The notes below the pieces were generated by a model. The model did no database searches, was not told where the DNA came from, and saw only the letters and a program-made list of their open reading frames with translations. The translations under genes and the position numbers were made by a program. A DNA stretch of 17,397 nucleotides. It comes from Myxococcota bacterium. Lineage in GTDB: Bacteria; Myxococcota_A; Polyangia; HGW-17. Location: assembly GCA_018821745.1 (NCBI GenBank), contig JAHJLU010000818.1:1-17397 (forward strand). Direction: 5' to 3'. Shown here piece by piece: positions 6,568-14,326 of the stretch. Position 1 is the first letter of the stretch. The number at the start of each line of letters is the position of its first letter.

Positions 6568-8715
6568 TTAATACCCTACAACGCGAACATTATCAATCTC
6601 CCAGTTTCCACTGGCAGGGACACTGATGGAAGCTTCCAGCCTGAAGATAATCTGGACCTGGGAGAGGCCGGTGATGAAGGATGAGAGATCCCAGATACCC
6701 GGTGTCAGGGGATTCACATCAACCATGGCTGACCACACGGGGATGGGGGACTCTCCCTGGGGTTTGATGAGAATATTCCCGCTGATCTGGGAGACGGCGT
6801 TAAAGCCGTCGAGCTGGTGATCCATGGTGAGGATGAGGGTTGACATACCCGTCACATCAAAGGTCTGGGTCAATAAATCGACGTAACCGGTCTCATCGAT
6901 AGAGGCGGCCATCCTCCTGCCGGTCCCCGGACTCACACAGGTCCAGTTGGCATCCGTGGGCAGCGGCATTCCCTGCCATCCCGGCGGGGGGCAAGCGAGG
7001 TCAAAGTCCACATCCACAAAGGTACTGGGGGTAGTGATAACATTTATGTGAGTGGCCACACCGTCGATGGACTCGGTCTGTGAAGCATGGTTGACGCAGA
7101 GGTGATAGGTCCCCGGGGCCAGATCCATGAGGACAGGCTTGATAGTGGGCATTAGCTGCGCACAGTCGCCCCCTACACCCCCGTTGTCGTTTTGCGCCAC
7201 CACGTTTCCCACGGAATCGTAGAGCATCAGGTAGGTGTCACCGGGGCACTGATCCTCCCAATAAATATCCGTGGTATAGGCCTCAAGGATGTACCCCGTG
7301 GCACCAATCTCCACCTGCACACAGTCCGTATCGGTTCCCGAGGAAATGGTGGAGCACCAGACCGAGTGGGGGCCAGGATATTCGTTGGACTCCACCATAC
7401 TATCGTTGGGCTCTTCTTCACCGCTGGTACACAGCGAGGTGGTGTAGGTGATCCCGAGATTTAAATTCCCCGTCCCCGGGCCGTCCCGTTCCACGACGAT
7501 GATATAATTCCCTGACTCAAATGCTGTGAAGATAAGATCGTTGTCGGCGAAGGCCTGACAGGGGCTGTCGTCGCTGCAGGTGCGCAGAATCTTGATGCTC
7601 ACGTCCGGCCCGCTGAGTCGGAGCACCCTGATAGTCTCCCCCGAGACGAGATCGACAGAGAAGGCGATATCGTTGGAGTTGGCCAGGGGACCTCCACAGG
7701 TGGGATCGGAAAGGGAGATACTGTTGGCGAAGTTGACCTCGAAATCCATGAGCTGGATCTGATACGGGATGGAGTTGACAGGGTACACGGAATCACAGGA
7801 GTCCCCCATCTTTGCACACTGGGCGGCAATTCCCTGGACGGAGCAGAACTCGTACTCTTCCAGATTACAGGTGTCAGAAAGCTCCCACCGGCTGCAGACA
7901 GTGCCGTAGGATTGGCAGGTCATTATGGAGGAGAGATCCTGACTACACTGCTCCTCCCCTACGTTGCACAGGGCACAGGAACACTCGGTCCCCCCGGACT
8001 CATTTTCAACACAATGGTTCTCGGTGGGACACGCCGACTCCTCCCAGGAAGTGCAGCCTGTTGCGTCTATTACGCAGATAAGGCGCGCAAAAGTGTCCTC
8101 GGAGCAGGCCTCTTCTCCTTCAGCACAGACACCAGCGCAACTGACAACACACTGAGCCTCCCCGTCAATGGGGCGACACTGCTCATTCTCGTTACAGCTG
8201 TCCAGCGTCCGCCACACCAGACACAGATTTTCCCCGGACACCACCGGGCTGCAACCTTCGGTTTTCGAAAAATCGGGGGAACACCCCGTGAGACCTTCCT
8301 CACACTGGTCAGCGCAGGTGGTGGAGCAGAAAGCTCCCAGCTCAACCTCCTGACAATATTCCGTGTCGCAGTCCTCCCCCACCTGCCACAGACCACAGCC
8401 GGTCCCGTCGTTGATGCACTGGAGCACCTGATTGTCCAGGCATCGGGAGCTCCCCGTCTCGCATTCACCGCAAAACGAGGTACACTGGGAAACATCAATA
8501 ACACAATGGTCGCAACCGGTTATTCCGCCCGTAAACCCGCGGTCGATACATGTCTCGGGGATTGCAACACCATCACACTGCTCCGAACCCTCCACGACCG
8601 AATTGCCACAGGTATTGTTGTTGGTACCCTGCTCAGAAAACCCGGAAGTGTCAAAACTACATGCCATATAACCCATGCTGATCATTGCAAATAATAAGAA
8701 AATTAGTGTTTTCAT
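6568..8715 (-). CDS. Cysteine-rich surface lipoprotein with four tandem Cys repeats and PPC-like C-terminal domains
   Basis: The protein has 715 residues. Residues 1-18 are a signal sequence ending GYMA-C19 followed by SFD, an imperfect lipobox. CGNSVVEGSEQCDG at 36-49 matches the myxobacterial Cys-rich (DUF4215-like) start. Residues 82-302 contain four tandem units of about 50-59 residues, each following the order C..C, C, C, GxxC, W and C..C. Residues about 310-425 and 430-560 resemble two prepeptidase-C-terminal-type beta domains (SGNYIIVVERDGPGTGNLNL; EEEPND and LAPGTYHLCV). The last 140 residues form a jelly-roll-like module ending NWEIDNVRVVGY. No protease or other catalytic motif is seen, so it is probably a surface adhesin or structural protein. 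AGGA lies 6 bp before the ATG. It is divergent from the tetR gene and followed closely by the MBL gene. Confidence 0.87.
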   Translation of the reverse strand: MKTLIFLLFAMISMGYMACSFDTSGFSEQGTNNNTCGNSVVEGSEQCDGVAIPETCIDRGFTGGITGCDHCVIDVSQCTSFCGECETGSSRCLDNQVLQCINDGTGCGLWQVGEDCDTEYCQEVELGAFCSTTCADQCEEGLTGCSPDFSKTEGCSPVVSGENLCLVWRTLDSCNENEQCRPIDGEAQCVVSCAGVCAEGEEACSEDTFARLICVIDATGCTSWEESACPTENHCVENESGGTECSCALCNVGEEQCSQDLSSIMTCQSYGTVCSRWELSDTCNLEEYEFCSVQGIAAQCAKMGDSCDSVYPVNSIPYQIQLMDFEVNFANSISLSDPTCGGPLANSNDIAFSVDLVSGETIRVLRLSGPDVSIKILRTCSDDSPCQAFADNDLIFTAFESGNYIIVVERDGPGTGNLNLGITYTTSLCTSGEEEPNDSMVESNEYPGPHSVWCSTISSGTDTDCVQVEIGATGYILEAYTTDIYWEDQCPGDTYLMLYDSVGNVVAQNDNGGVGGDCAQLMPTIKPVLMDLAPGTYHLCVNHASQTESIDGVATHINVITTPSTFVDVDFDLACPPPGWQGMPLPTDANWTCVSPGTGRRMAASIDETGYVDLLTQTFDVTGMSTLILTMDHQLDGFNAVSQISGNILIKPQGESPIPVWSAMVDVNPLTPGIWDLSSFITGLSQVQIIFRLEASISVPASGNWEIDNVRVVGY

Positions 8716-8749
8716 GGCGGTCCTTGCCCCTGTGGAGGGATGTACGATG

Positions 8750-8779
8750 ATATTGTTGCGCCCCCTCCCCCTTTGTCAA
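8750..8779 (-). promoter_or_regulatory. Candidate promoter of the Cys-rich lipoprotein/MBL unit
   Basis: On the minus strand a perfect TTGACA (8774-8779) lies 18 bp before CAATAT (8750-8755), about 35 bp from the start codon. The spacer is extremely G-rich. The -35 is strong and the -10 weak. Confidence 0.4.
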
Positions 8780-8821
8780 GGCAAAGTTGGAAAATTAACT
8801 TTCGGTTACCCATACAAACTC

Positions 8822-8848
8822 TTGACAGCAAGGCCTCCCCTCTATAGT
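8822..8848 (+). promoter_or_regulatory. Promoter of the tetR-family gene
   Basis: A perfect TTGACA (8822-8827) is followed by TATAGT (8843-8848) with a short 15-bp spacer. Transcription would start near 8855, inside the palindrome at 8850-8865, so repressor binding there would block initiation. Confidence 0.55.
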
Positions 8849-8849
8849 G

Positions 8850-8865
8850 TTAACCAAATAGTTAA
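8850..8865. promoter_or_regulatory. Palindromic TetR-type operator candidate
   Basis: TTAAC-6-GTTAA is a perfect 5-bp inverted repeat across a 6-bp spacer, placed between the -10 box and the AGAGGT ribosome site of the TetR gene. A related, looser site TAAC-5-GTTA is at 8796-8808, between the two divergent promoters. TetR proteins commonly bind such palindromes in their own divergent promoter region. Confidence 0.5.
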
Positions 8866-8874
8866 GAGGTCTCC

Positions 8875-9492
8875 ATGGACAACCGCACAAAAATACTTCA
8901 GGCAGCCATCACCGTCTTCGCCGAGAACGGCAAGGAGGGGGCCAGAGTCGACAAAATTGCCGCCCTCTCTGGTCTCAACAAGGCGATGATCTATTACTAT
9001 TTTACATCGAAGGATCTGCTCTTCGAGGAGGTGCTCAGCCGTATCCTCATTGATGTATTTCAGGAGATTGAAGAGAAAACATTCCTGGCCCTGAGCCAGT
9101 CCGATGACCCCGTTGAGTTGCTCCGGGTCGTGGTGCGAACTCTCTTCGAGAGCTTCGCCAGCCGCGAACACTACGCCACCCTCATCAATTCCACCCTGGC
9201 CAAGCACAGCGAGATGGTCCGGCGCGTGCTGACCAAAGAGCTCACGAGCCGGGACTCAAAAATCGCCACCCTCATGCACCATATTTTACATCTGGGGAAG
9301 CCGGGGAATGTTTTTCGGGAGGTTGATATCCAGCAACTGGAGATCAACCTGGTGGGGATGACCCTCATCTACTATGTGGCCAAACCCATAGCCGAAGCCC
9401 TTTTACTCGAAGAAGTGGACGAGGAGGGTTTCCTGGAGCGCCGCATCACCTCCACCATCGATCTCCTGCTCTATGGAATTCTCCGCAGGTAA
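8875..9492 (+). CDS. TetR/AcrR-family transcriptional regulator
   Basis: This 205-residue protein has the usual TetR length. Residues 3-50 form the DNA-binding domain: TKILQAAITVFAENG, then the helix-turn-helix about residues 25-44 (VDKIAALSGLNKAMIYYYF), then SKDLLFEEVL. The rest is the all-helical ligand/dimer domain, too variable to predict an inducer. The ATG has GAGGT 6 bp upstream. The gene is divergent from the Cys-rich lipoprotein/MBL unit, and a palindrome sits over its own start site. Autoregulation and control of the divergent unit are the natural inference. Confidence 0.92.
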   Translation: MDNRTKILQAAITVFAENGKEGARVDKIAALSGLNKAMIYYYFTSKDLLFEEVLSRILIDVFQEIEEKTFLALSQSDDPVELLRVVVRTLFESFASREHYATLINSTLAKHSEMVRRVLTKELTSRDSKIATLMHHILHLGKPGNVFREVDIQQLEINLVGMTLIYYVAKPIAEALLLEEVDEEGFLERRITSTIDLLLYGILRR

Positions 9493-9524
9493 CACCCGCT
9501 CCCGTTGCACCATGTGAACCAGAC

Positions 9525-9558
9525 AAAAAAGGGATCACCGGTTCTCCCGATGATCCCT
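9525..9558 (-). terminator. Rho-independent terminator of the hsp20 pair
   Basis: Read on the minus strand: AGGGATCA, a U-G wobble, CGG, loop GAGAA, then CCG and TGATCCCT, followed by six T residues. The wobble pair and the T run exist only in the minus-strand transcript, which shows the direction. It lies about 30 bases after the hsp20 stop at 9587 and directly past the convergent tetR gene. Confidence 0.85.
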
Positions 9559-9586
9559 CTGCCCCTGGCAGCCGCAGGCACCATGC

Positions 9587-9964
9587 CTAACGACGATTGA
9601 TTTTTATGGTGTGGGGTTTCTCGCTCTCGCTTTTTGGCATAACGACTTTCAGCACACCATGATCAAAGTCTGCCTTGATCTTTGATATATCCAGCCCTGA
9701 TGGGAGTTTAAAGGCCCTCTCATACCGAAACTGCCCGATCTCGCGGAAGCGGGGTTTCCAAGATTTATCCGCGGAAACGGGGATTGCCTTGATGCTGATC
9801 TCGTTGTTTTCAAATTTCAGTTCCAGGTTCTCCTGGGGGACACCCGGCAGATCAGCCACCATCACGATCTCGTCGGTGGACTCGTAAATGTCCATATAGG
9901 GTGCAACAGCAGGCGTTGATTCCATTTTTTCAGACTGTTCATTTTTCTGCATTGATTTTTCCAT
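9587..9964 (-). CDS. Hsp20/alpha-crystallin small heat-shock protein
   Basis: This is a 125-residue ATP-independent holdase that keeps unfolding proteins soluble in the cytoplasm. The alpha-crystallin domain spans about residues 22-112: MDIYESTDEIVMVADLPGVPQENL at the start, the FRYERAFKLP strand, and the GVLKVVMPK signature at 103-111. The C-terminal IKI (120-122) is the conserved IxI motif for oligomer assembly. The N-terminal arm is short and charged. GGAGG lies 7 bp before the ATG. It begins 42 bp after the second hsp20 gene and is followed by a strong terminator, so the two form one transcript. Confidence 0.95.
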   Translation of the reverse strand: MEKSMQKNEQSEKMESTPAVAPYMDIYESTDEIVMVADLPGVPQENLELKFENNEISIKAIPVSADKSWKPRFREIGQFRYERAFKLPSGLDISKIKADFDHGVLKVVMPKSESEKPHTIKINRR

Positions 9965-10006
9965 AATTTCACCTCCACAAATTTTTCAGACGGGTCCAGA
10001 GCCCGG

Positions 10007-10435
10007 TTACTTTTTTCCCACACCTATCTGGATGGTTCGGGGCTGCTCTTCAGGATGCTTGGGGAGCATGACCGTCAGCAGACCATTGTTCATTTCAGCT
10101 TCCACCTTGTCGGGACTTACCCGGTAAGGGAGGGTGAAGCTGCGCGAGAACCGGGACACGGGTCGCTCCCGCCGATGAAGATGTACACCCTCGGGGAGAC
10201 GGTTTTTCCGCTCACCGGAGACAGTCAGGACGTCCTGTACGATGGTGAGGTTGACATCTTCCTCGGCCATTCCCGGGACTTCCATCTGGAGCACCATGGA
10301 CTCACCGTTGTCATAGAAGTTGGCGGGAGGCCAGGTGGAGAGGTGGGAAGGAGCGCTCTCATCAAAGAGATCCATCATACGACGCCGGAATTGGTTGAAA
10401 AACTGGTCATTGAGTGCATAGGAATATCCAAACAT
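10007..10435 (-). CDS. Hsp20/alpha-crystallin small heat-shock protein
   Basis: This 142-residue small heat-shock protein is the first gene of the tandem pair. An aromatic/Arg-rich N-terminal arm (FFNQFRRRMMDLF) precedes the alpha-crystallin domain, about residues 36-126: MVLQMEVPGMAEEDVNL, then RFSRSFTLPYRV, and GLLTVMLPK at 118-126. IQI at 135-137 is the IxI assembly motif. AGGAGGT lies 6 bp before the ATG. It is clearly diverged from its neighbour, especially in the N-terminal arm, as in two-component Hsp20 systems where paralogues can co-assemble (inference). Confidence 0.95.
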   Translation of the reverse strand: MFGYSYALNDQFFNQFRRRMMDLFDESAPSHLSTWPPANFYDNGESMVLQMEVPGMAEEDVNLTIVQDVLTVSGERKNRLPEGVHLHRRERPVSRFSRSFTLPYRVSPDKVEAEMNNGLLTVMLPKHPEEQPRTIQIGVGKK

Positions 10436-10511
10436 GGTAATACCTCCTGAATATTGATCGAAAAATAGTTAATTAAATAATTATATCAGCGCTGTATCAG
10501 TCTCTACCTGA

Positions 10512-10539
10512 AATTTAACCATACTTGTTTTGTGGTCAA
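10512..10539 (-). promoter_or_regulatory. Candidate promoter of the hsp20 pair
   Basis: Minus strand CCCCTTGACC has its -35 at 10534-10539 and TAAATT at 10512-10517, a 16-bp spacing. A second possible -10, TATAAT (10480-10485 on the minus strand), sits beside the 8-bp palindrome CAGCGCTG (10487-10494), a possible operator. No CIRCE (HrcA) element is present. A heat-shock sigma promoter is possible but the -10 lacks the CCCCAT block. Confidence 0.4.
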
Positions 10540-10585
10540 GGGGATGAGAAAAATTTTTTTGTAAAATTGCGTAATTATGATTTAT

Positions 10586-10613
10586 TTTATTGATTTTATT
10601 AAAATTTATTGAT
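10586..10613. repeat. Direct repeat TTTATTGAT x2 in AT-rich intergenic DNA
   Basis: The 9-bp sequence TTTATTGAT occurs at 10586-10594 and 10605-10613, a 19-bp period close to two helical turns. It lies just before and partly within the candidate promoter of the molybdenum hydroxylase genes, and could be an activator site. AT-rich DNA makes chance repeats more likely. Confidence 0.35.
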
Positions 10614-10637
10614 GTTCAGATTAAATTATCCTAACAT
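10609..10637 (+). promoter_or_regulatory. Candidate promoter of the molybdenum hydroxylase operon
   Basis: TTGATG (10609-10614), a 17-bp spacer and TAACAT (10632-10637) lie about 20 bp before the start codon. Each hexamer matches the consensus at four of six positions, and the upstream DNA is very AT-rich, like an UP element. A strong AAGGAGG ribosome site follows at 10646-10652. Confidence 0.35.
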
Positions 10638-10658
10638 CCGTAAAAAAGGAGGCGTCGC

Positions 10659-12047
10659 ATGACCTATTATCGACCCCGCACAGTCCAGAGAGCTGTGAAA
10701 TTACTACAGGAGACCAAGGCCCGCGTTGTATCGGGTGGCACGGATTTAGTGGTTCGCATGGAAAAAGGAATGGTCGAGAGTGAACATTTCGTGGATATTT
10801 CCTATCTCGAACTCAATCATATCAGCATTTCCGGAGATACGGTCACTATTGGGTCCGGCGTGACAATGGCAACCCTGGCCACCCACCCCGTCATCACAGG
10901 ACATTTGCCGATTCTGGCCATGGCGGCCCGAGATGTGGCAGCCCCCCAGATACGGACCCGGGCGACCATCGGAGGCAATATTGTCAATGCCTCCCCCGCG
11001 GCCGATGGAGTCTGCGGACTCTCGGTCCATGATCCCCTGTTCACCGTGGTGGGTCCAAGCGGTTCACGGCAGATTGCTTTCCAGGATTTCTTCAAGAGTC
11101 CCGGAAGAACCGCCATGAACCCCGAAGAAATTCTTACGGAGATCAATATTTCCACCGCCCTCCCCCAGGGCGCGGTCCGGGAGCTCACCCACTGGTTCAA
11201 ACACGGCAACCGTCTGGCCCAGGTTATCTCTGTTGTGGCCTTCGCGGGGCGAACCTTCCTCGATGCCAATGGCACCGTTGTCAGCGCCCGTTACGGTGTG
11301 GCCAGCGTGGCTCCTGTCCCCTACCGGGTGCGCGATGCCGAAGCGCTCATACAGGGGAAAGTGCTCAACTCCCAGGTGGCCGGCGAGATCGCCGAGGCTG
11401 TTGGCAAATCCGTCACTCCCATCGATGATCTGAGGGGCAGCGCCTCCTATCGACGCCACATCGCCGCCATCATGGCGAAACGACACCTCACCGACTTTGC
11501 CGATGGCCGCGGAACAAACCTCAAATCCACAGAATCAAAGAATATTGCTCCCCCGCAGTGCCCCGAAGAGGGCGCCATCACCTTCACGCTCAATGGCGAA
11601 GCGGTGACCTATCCGGGCGATCAGTCCCTCCGTCTTCTGGATGTGCTGCGGGATCATTTTGGCCTGACGGGCACAAAAAACGGATGCGGCGAAGGTGAGT
11701 GCGGAGCCTGTACCGTTCTTGTGGACGGAGAACCGGTCAACGCATGCATGGTTCTGGCGGGGAATGCCGCTGGACGCAGCGTCACCACCATCGAGGGCAT
11801 CACCGCCCCCAAAGGTGTTCCCGGCCTTGTACAGCAGGCATTCGTTGACGCAGGCGCGGTACAGTGCGGGTTCTGTATTCCCGGCTTCGAGATGAGCGCC
11901 CACCACTTCATACAAAACCACACGAGCGCCTCTGACCTTGAAATCAGAGAGGCAATCTCGGGGAACCTGTGCCGATGCACAGGGTACATGAAAATTATCG
12001 AGGCCGTGGAACTGGCCATGGAGCGAAAAGGGAAGGTGAACCTATGA
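10659..12047 (+). CDS. Fused FAD-binding and [2Fe-2S] subunit of a xanthine dehydrogenase-family molybdenum hydroxylase
   Basis: This 462-residue protein carries the electron-transfer part of a molybdenum hydroxylase. Residues 1-280 are the FAD subunit (PCMH type): VVSGGTDLVVRM at 23-34 and RATIGGNIVNASPAADG at 101-117 bind FAD, followed by the CO-dehydrogenase-flavoprotein C-terminal domain. After a linker (about 280-303), residues 305-460 form the iron-sulfur subunit. C343/C348/C351/C363 make the plant-type cluster, and C403/C406/C438/C440 (QCGFC...CRC) make the second cluster. Eukaryotic XDH has the order [2Fe-2S]-FAD, which is reversed here. AAGGAGG lies 6 bp before the ATG. The stop overlaps the ATG of the molybdopterin subunit. 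A purine or another N-heterocycle or aldehyde could be the substrate. Confidence 0.92.
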   Translation: MTYYRPRTVQRAVKLLQETKARVVSGGTDLVVRMEKGMVESEHFVDISYLELNHISISGDTVTIGSGVTMATLATHPVITGHLPILAMAARDVAAPQIRTRATIGGNIVNASPAADGVCGLSVHDPLFTVVGPSGSRQIAFQDFFKSPGRTAMNPEEILTEINISTALPQGAVRELTHWFKHGNRLAQVISVVAFAGRTFLDANGTVVSARYGVASVAPVPYRVRDAEALIQGKVLNSQVAGEIAEAVGKSVTPIDDLRGSASYRRHIAAIMAKRHLTDFADGRGTNLKSTESKNIAPPQCPEEGAITFTLNGEAVTYPGDQSLRLLDVLRDHFGLTGTKNGCGEGECGACTVLVDGEPVNACMVLAGNAAGRSVTTIEGITAPKGVPGLVQQAFVDAGAVQCGFCIPGFEMSAHHFIQNHTSASDLEIREAISGNLCRCTGYMKIIEAVELAMERKGKVNL

Positions 12048-14326
12048 AAAAATCAGGACTGGACCAGGGAATTCCACGCCCCGATGCCGTGGCTAAAGCC
12101 ACGGGACGTTCACTCTACCATGCGGATCGGGTTTTTCCCAAAATGCTCTATGGTGTGATCGTGGGATCAAAGGTGGCCTGTGGCACCATCACCCGTCTCA
12201 ATGTGGAGAAGGCGCGGGCCATGCCCGGAGTCAGGGCGGTACTCACCCACGAGAACCTGGACGCCAATAACCGGATCGGGCTTATTTTTGACGACCAAAC
12301 CCTCCTGTGCAGCGACACCGTGCGCATGGCGGGTGATCGGGTCGCGCTCATCGCAGCGGACTCCATCCACGAGGCAAAGAGGGCCGCCCGGGCGGTGGAG
12401 GTGGAGATCACCAAATCACCGGGCGTCTATGATGTCAGAACAGCTCTGGATGCCGACTCGCCGCTGGTTCATCCCTCGGGAAACTGCTTCAAGGAGTTCC
12501 ATGTTCGACGGGGTGATTTTGATCAGGAGGTGATCAACGCCGATATAGTCCTGGACGAGGAGTTCGTAATCGGCGGTCAGGAGCATGCCTACCTGGAGAC
12601 ACAGGGCACCACGGCAGTCCCGCAGCCCGACGGCTCCTACGAGGTCTACTCCACGACCCAGTGTCCCTTCTATATCCGCGGGCGGGTATCCCGGATGCTC
12701 GGTGTCGCTCATAATCAGATCCGGGTCATCCAGACCGTAACCGGTGGCGCATTTGGTGGCAAGGAAGACTACCCCGACGAGCCAGCCATGTGTGCCGTGG
12801 CCCTGGCCAAAGCAACGGGCCGCCCCGTGCAGATCGTTTTCCCCAGGGATTTCGACATGCAGGTGACCACCAAACGGCACCCCATGGTCATCCGTCACAA
12901 ACTTTTCGCTGAAAAAACCGGAAAAATAATGGGGGTCAAAGTGGAAATCCTCGTGGACTCCGGTGCCTATGCGGGGCTCTCCACGGTGGTGGCGGAGCGG
13001 GCCAACATCTCTGCCGTGGGTCCCTATGACATCGACAATATCGAGGTGACCACCAAAGTTATCTACACCAACAATCTCTTCGGCGGTCCCTATAGGGGCT
13101 TCGGAGCGCCTCAGGTGAGCGCGGCCCACGAGGGCCAAATGGACCGGCTCGCGGCCCTCCTGGGAAAAGATCCCATGGAGATACGGCGCCTCAACGGTGT
13201 GTCTGACTCGACTCCCCACTTTGCCTCGGGGGAGACCCTCGCCCAGCCCCACCTCTACGGAGAGCTGCTTTCGCGCATGGAGAAACTCTCGGACTGGGAT
13301 AAGCTCCGCAAGAAAGCGGCCTCTTCGACTGATCCGCGCTACATTGAAGGGGTCGGTATGGGCACCATCATTTACGGCGTCAACCTCCACTGGGGAGGAT
13401 CCCGCCTGGATCGGGGCGCCGCCTATCTGATTATCCTCAATGACGGCTCTGTCAGTCTCAGCGTCGGGATTACCGATATGGGACAGGGCGCCCTCGCGGC
13501 CATGAGGACCATCTGCGCCGCAGCCCTGGGGATCAGAGAGGATCGTATACGCATCGCCGAAGCCGACACGGCCATGGTCCCCGATTCCGGTCCTACGGTC
13601 GCCTCACGAGCCACCATGAGCGGCGGAAACGCGGTCATTGACGCAGCCCGACAACTAAATGAGCGCCTCGCTCCCTTCGCGCTGGAGCTGCTGGGCGTCA
13701 CCGACGATACAAAACTCACGGCTGAGATGGGCATCTATTCCCATCCCGACTCAACCGATACGGTCACCTTCGAGAAGGTGGTGGAGCGCCTCTACGGCGA
13801 ACGGATCAACCCCGCAGCGGTGGGATGGTATCGGTCCGAGAGCCGGGAATACTATCCCGAAACAGGGCAGGGACAGGCCTACCCCTTCTATGCCTTTGGC
13901 GGCCATGTTGTCCATCTGGCCATTGACAAAGAGACAGGGCAGATCAAAATTAAAAATGTGTTCGCGGTCCATGACGTGGGTAAAATCATCAACCGGGTGG
14001 GAATTGAAGGTCAGGTCCACGGCGGCACGGTTCAGGGACTGGGCTGGGCCACCATGGAGGAGTTCCGACTGCGTGAGGGAGTCATGCTCAACGCCGGCTT
14101 CACGGACTACCTCATCCCCACTTCACTGGATGTCCCCGAGTCCATCGAGATGGACTTCATTGAAGAGCCCGAAGCCCAAGGACCCTTCGGCGCCAAAGGC
14201 ATCGGTGAGCCCTCCTTTATCTCCGTGGGTGGTGCCGTCCTCAACGCCGTAGCCCACGCCACGGGGAAACCCGTCACAAGCCTCCCTCTCACCCCCGAGA
14301 CCGTCTTCAACATCATGAAATCCTGA
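12044..14326 (+). CDS. Molybdopterin-binding catalytic subunit of a xanthine dehydrogenase-family hydroxylase
   Basis: This 760-residue catalytic subunit hydroxylates its substrate at the molybdenum centre and passes electrons to the FAD/[2Fe-2S] partner. Motifs run in family order: PRPDAVAKATGRSLYHAD at the N-terminus, GGQEHAYLETQ (Q179 at the Moco ligand position), TGGAFGGKE at 233-241, PYRGFGAPQ at 349-357, GITDMGQGAL near 475-484 and GAKGIGEPSF at 717-726, where E722 corresponds to the catalytic base Glu1261 of bovine XDH. All expected active-site segments are intact. The ATG at 12044 overlaps the upstream stop (ATGA) with GAAGGTGA before it. No XdhC-type maturation gene is in the window. 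The exact substrate is open; purine dehydrogenase is the default. Confidence 0.93.
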   Translation: MKKSGLDQGIPRPDAVAKATGRSLYHADRVFPKMLYGVIVGSKVACGTITRLNVEKARAMPGVRAVLTHENLDANNRIGLIFDDQTLLCSDTVRMAGDRVALIAADSIHEAKRAARAVEVEITKSPGVYDVRTALDADSPLVHPSGNCFKEFHVRRGDFDQEVINADIVLDEEFVIGGQEHAYLETQGTTAVPQPDGSYEVYSTTQCPFYIRGRVSRMLGVAHNQIRVIQTVTGGAFGGKEDYPDEPAMCAVALAKATGRPVQIVFPRDFDMQVTTKRHPMVIRHKLFAEKTGKIMGVKVEILVDSGAYAGLSTVVAERANISAVGPYDIDNIEVTTKVIYTNNLFGGPYRGFGAPQVSAAHEGQMDRLAALLGKDPMEIRRLNGVSDSTPHFASGETLAQPHLYGELLSRMEKLSDWDKLRKKAASSTDPRYIEGVGMGTIIYGVNLHWGGSRLDRGAAYLIILNDGSVSLSVGITDMGQGALAAMRTICAAALGIREDRIRIAEADTAMVPDSGPTVASRATMSGGNAVIDAARQLNERLAPFALELLGVTDDTKLTAEMGIYSHPDSTDTVTFEKVVERLYGERINPAAVGWYRSESREYYPETGQGQAYPFYAFGGHVVHLAIDKETGQIKIKNVFAVHDVGKIINRVGIEGQVHGGTVQGLGWATMEEFRLREGVMLNAGFTDYLIPTSLDVPESIEMDFIEEPEAQGPFGAKGIGEPSFISVGGAVLNAVAHATGKPVTSLPLTPETVFNIMKS

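Noticed and set aside
7912..8694. Long rightward frame of about 260 codons
   Set aside because: It lies antisense to the Cys-rich lipoprotein, whose regular repeats, start site and signal sequence show which strand codes.
10436..10658. CIRCE/HrcA operator upstream of the hsp20 pair
   Set aside because: No TTAGCACTC-9-GAGTGCTAA-like inverted repeat is present.
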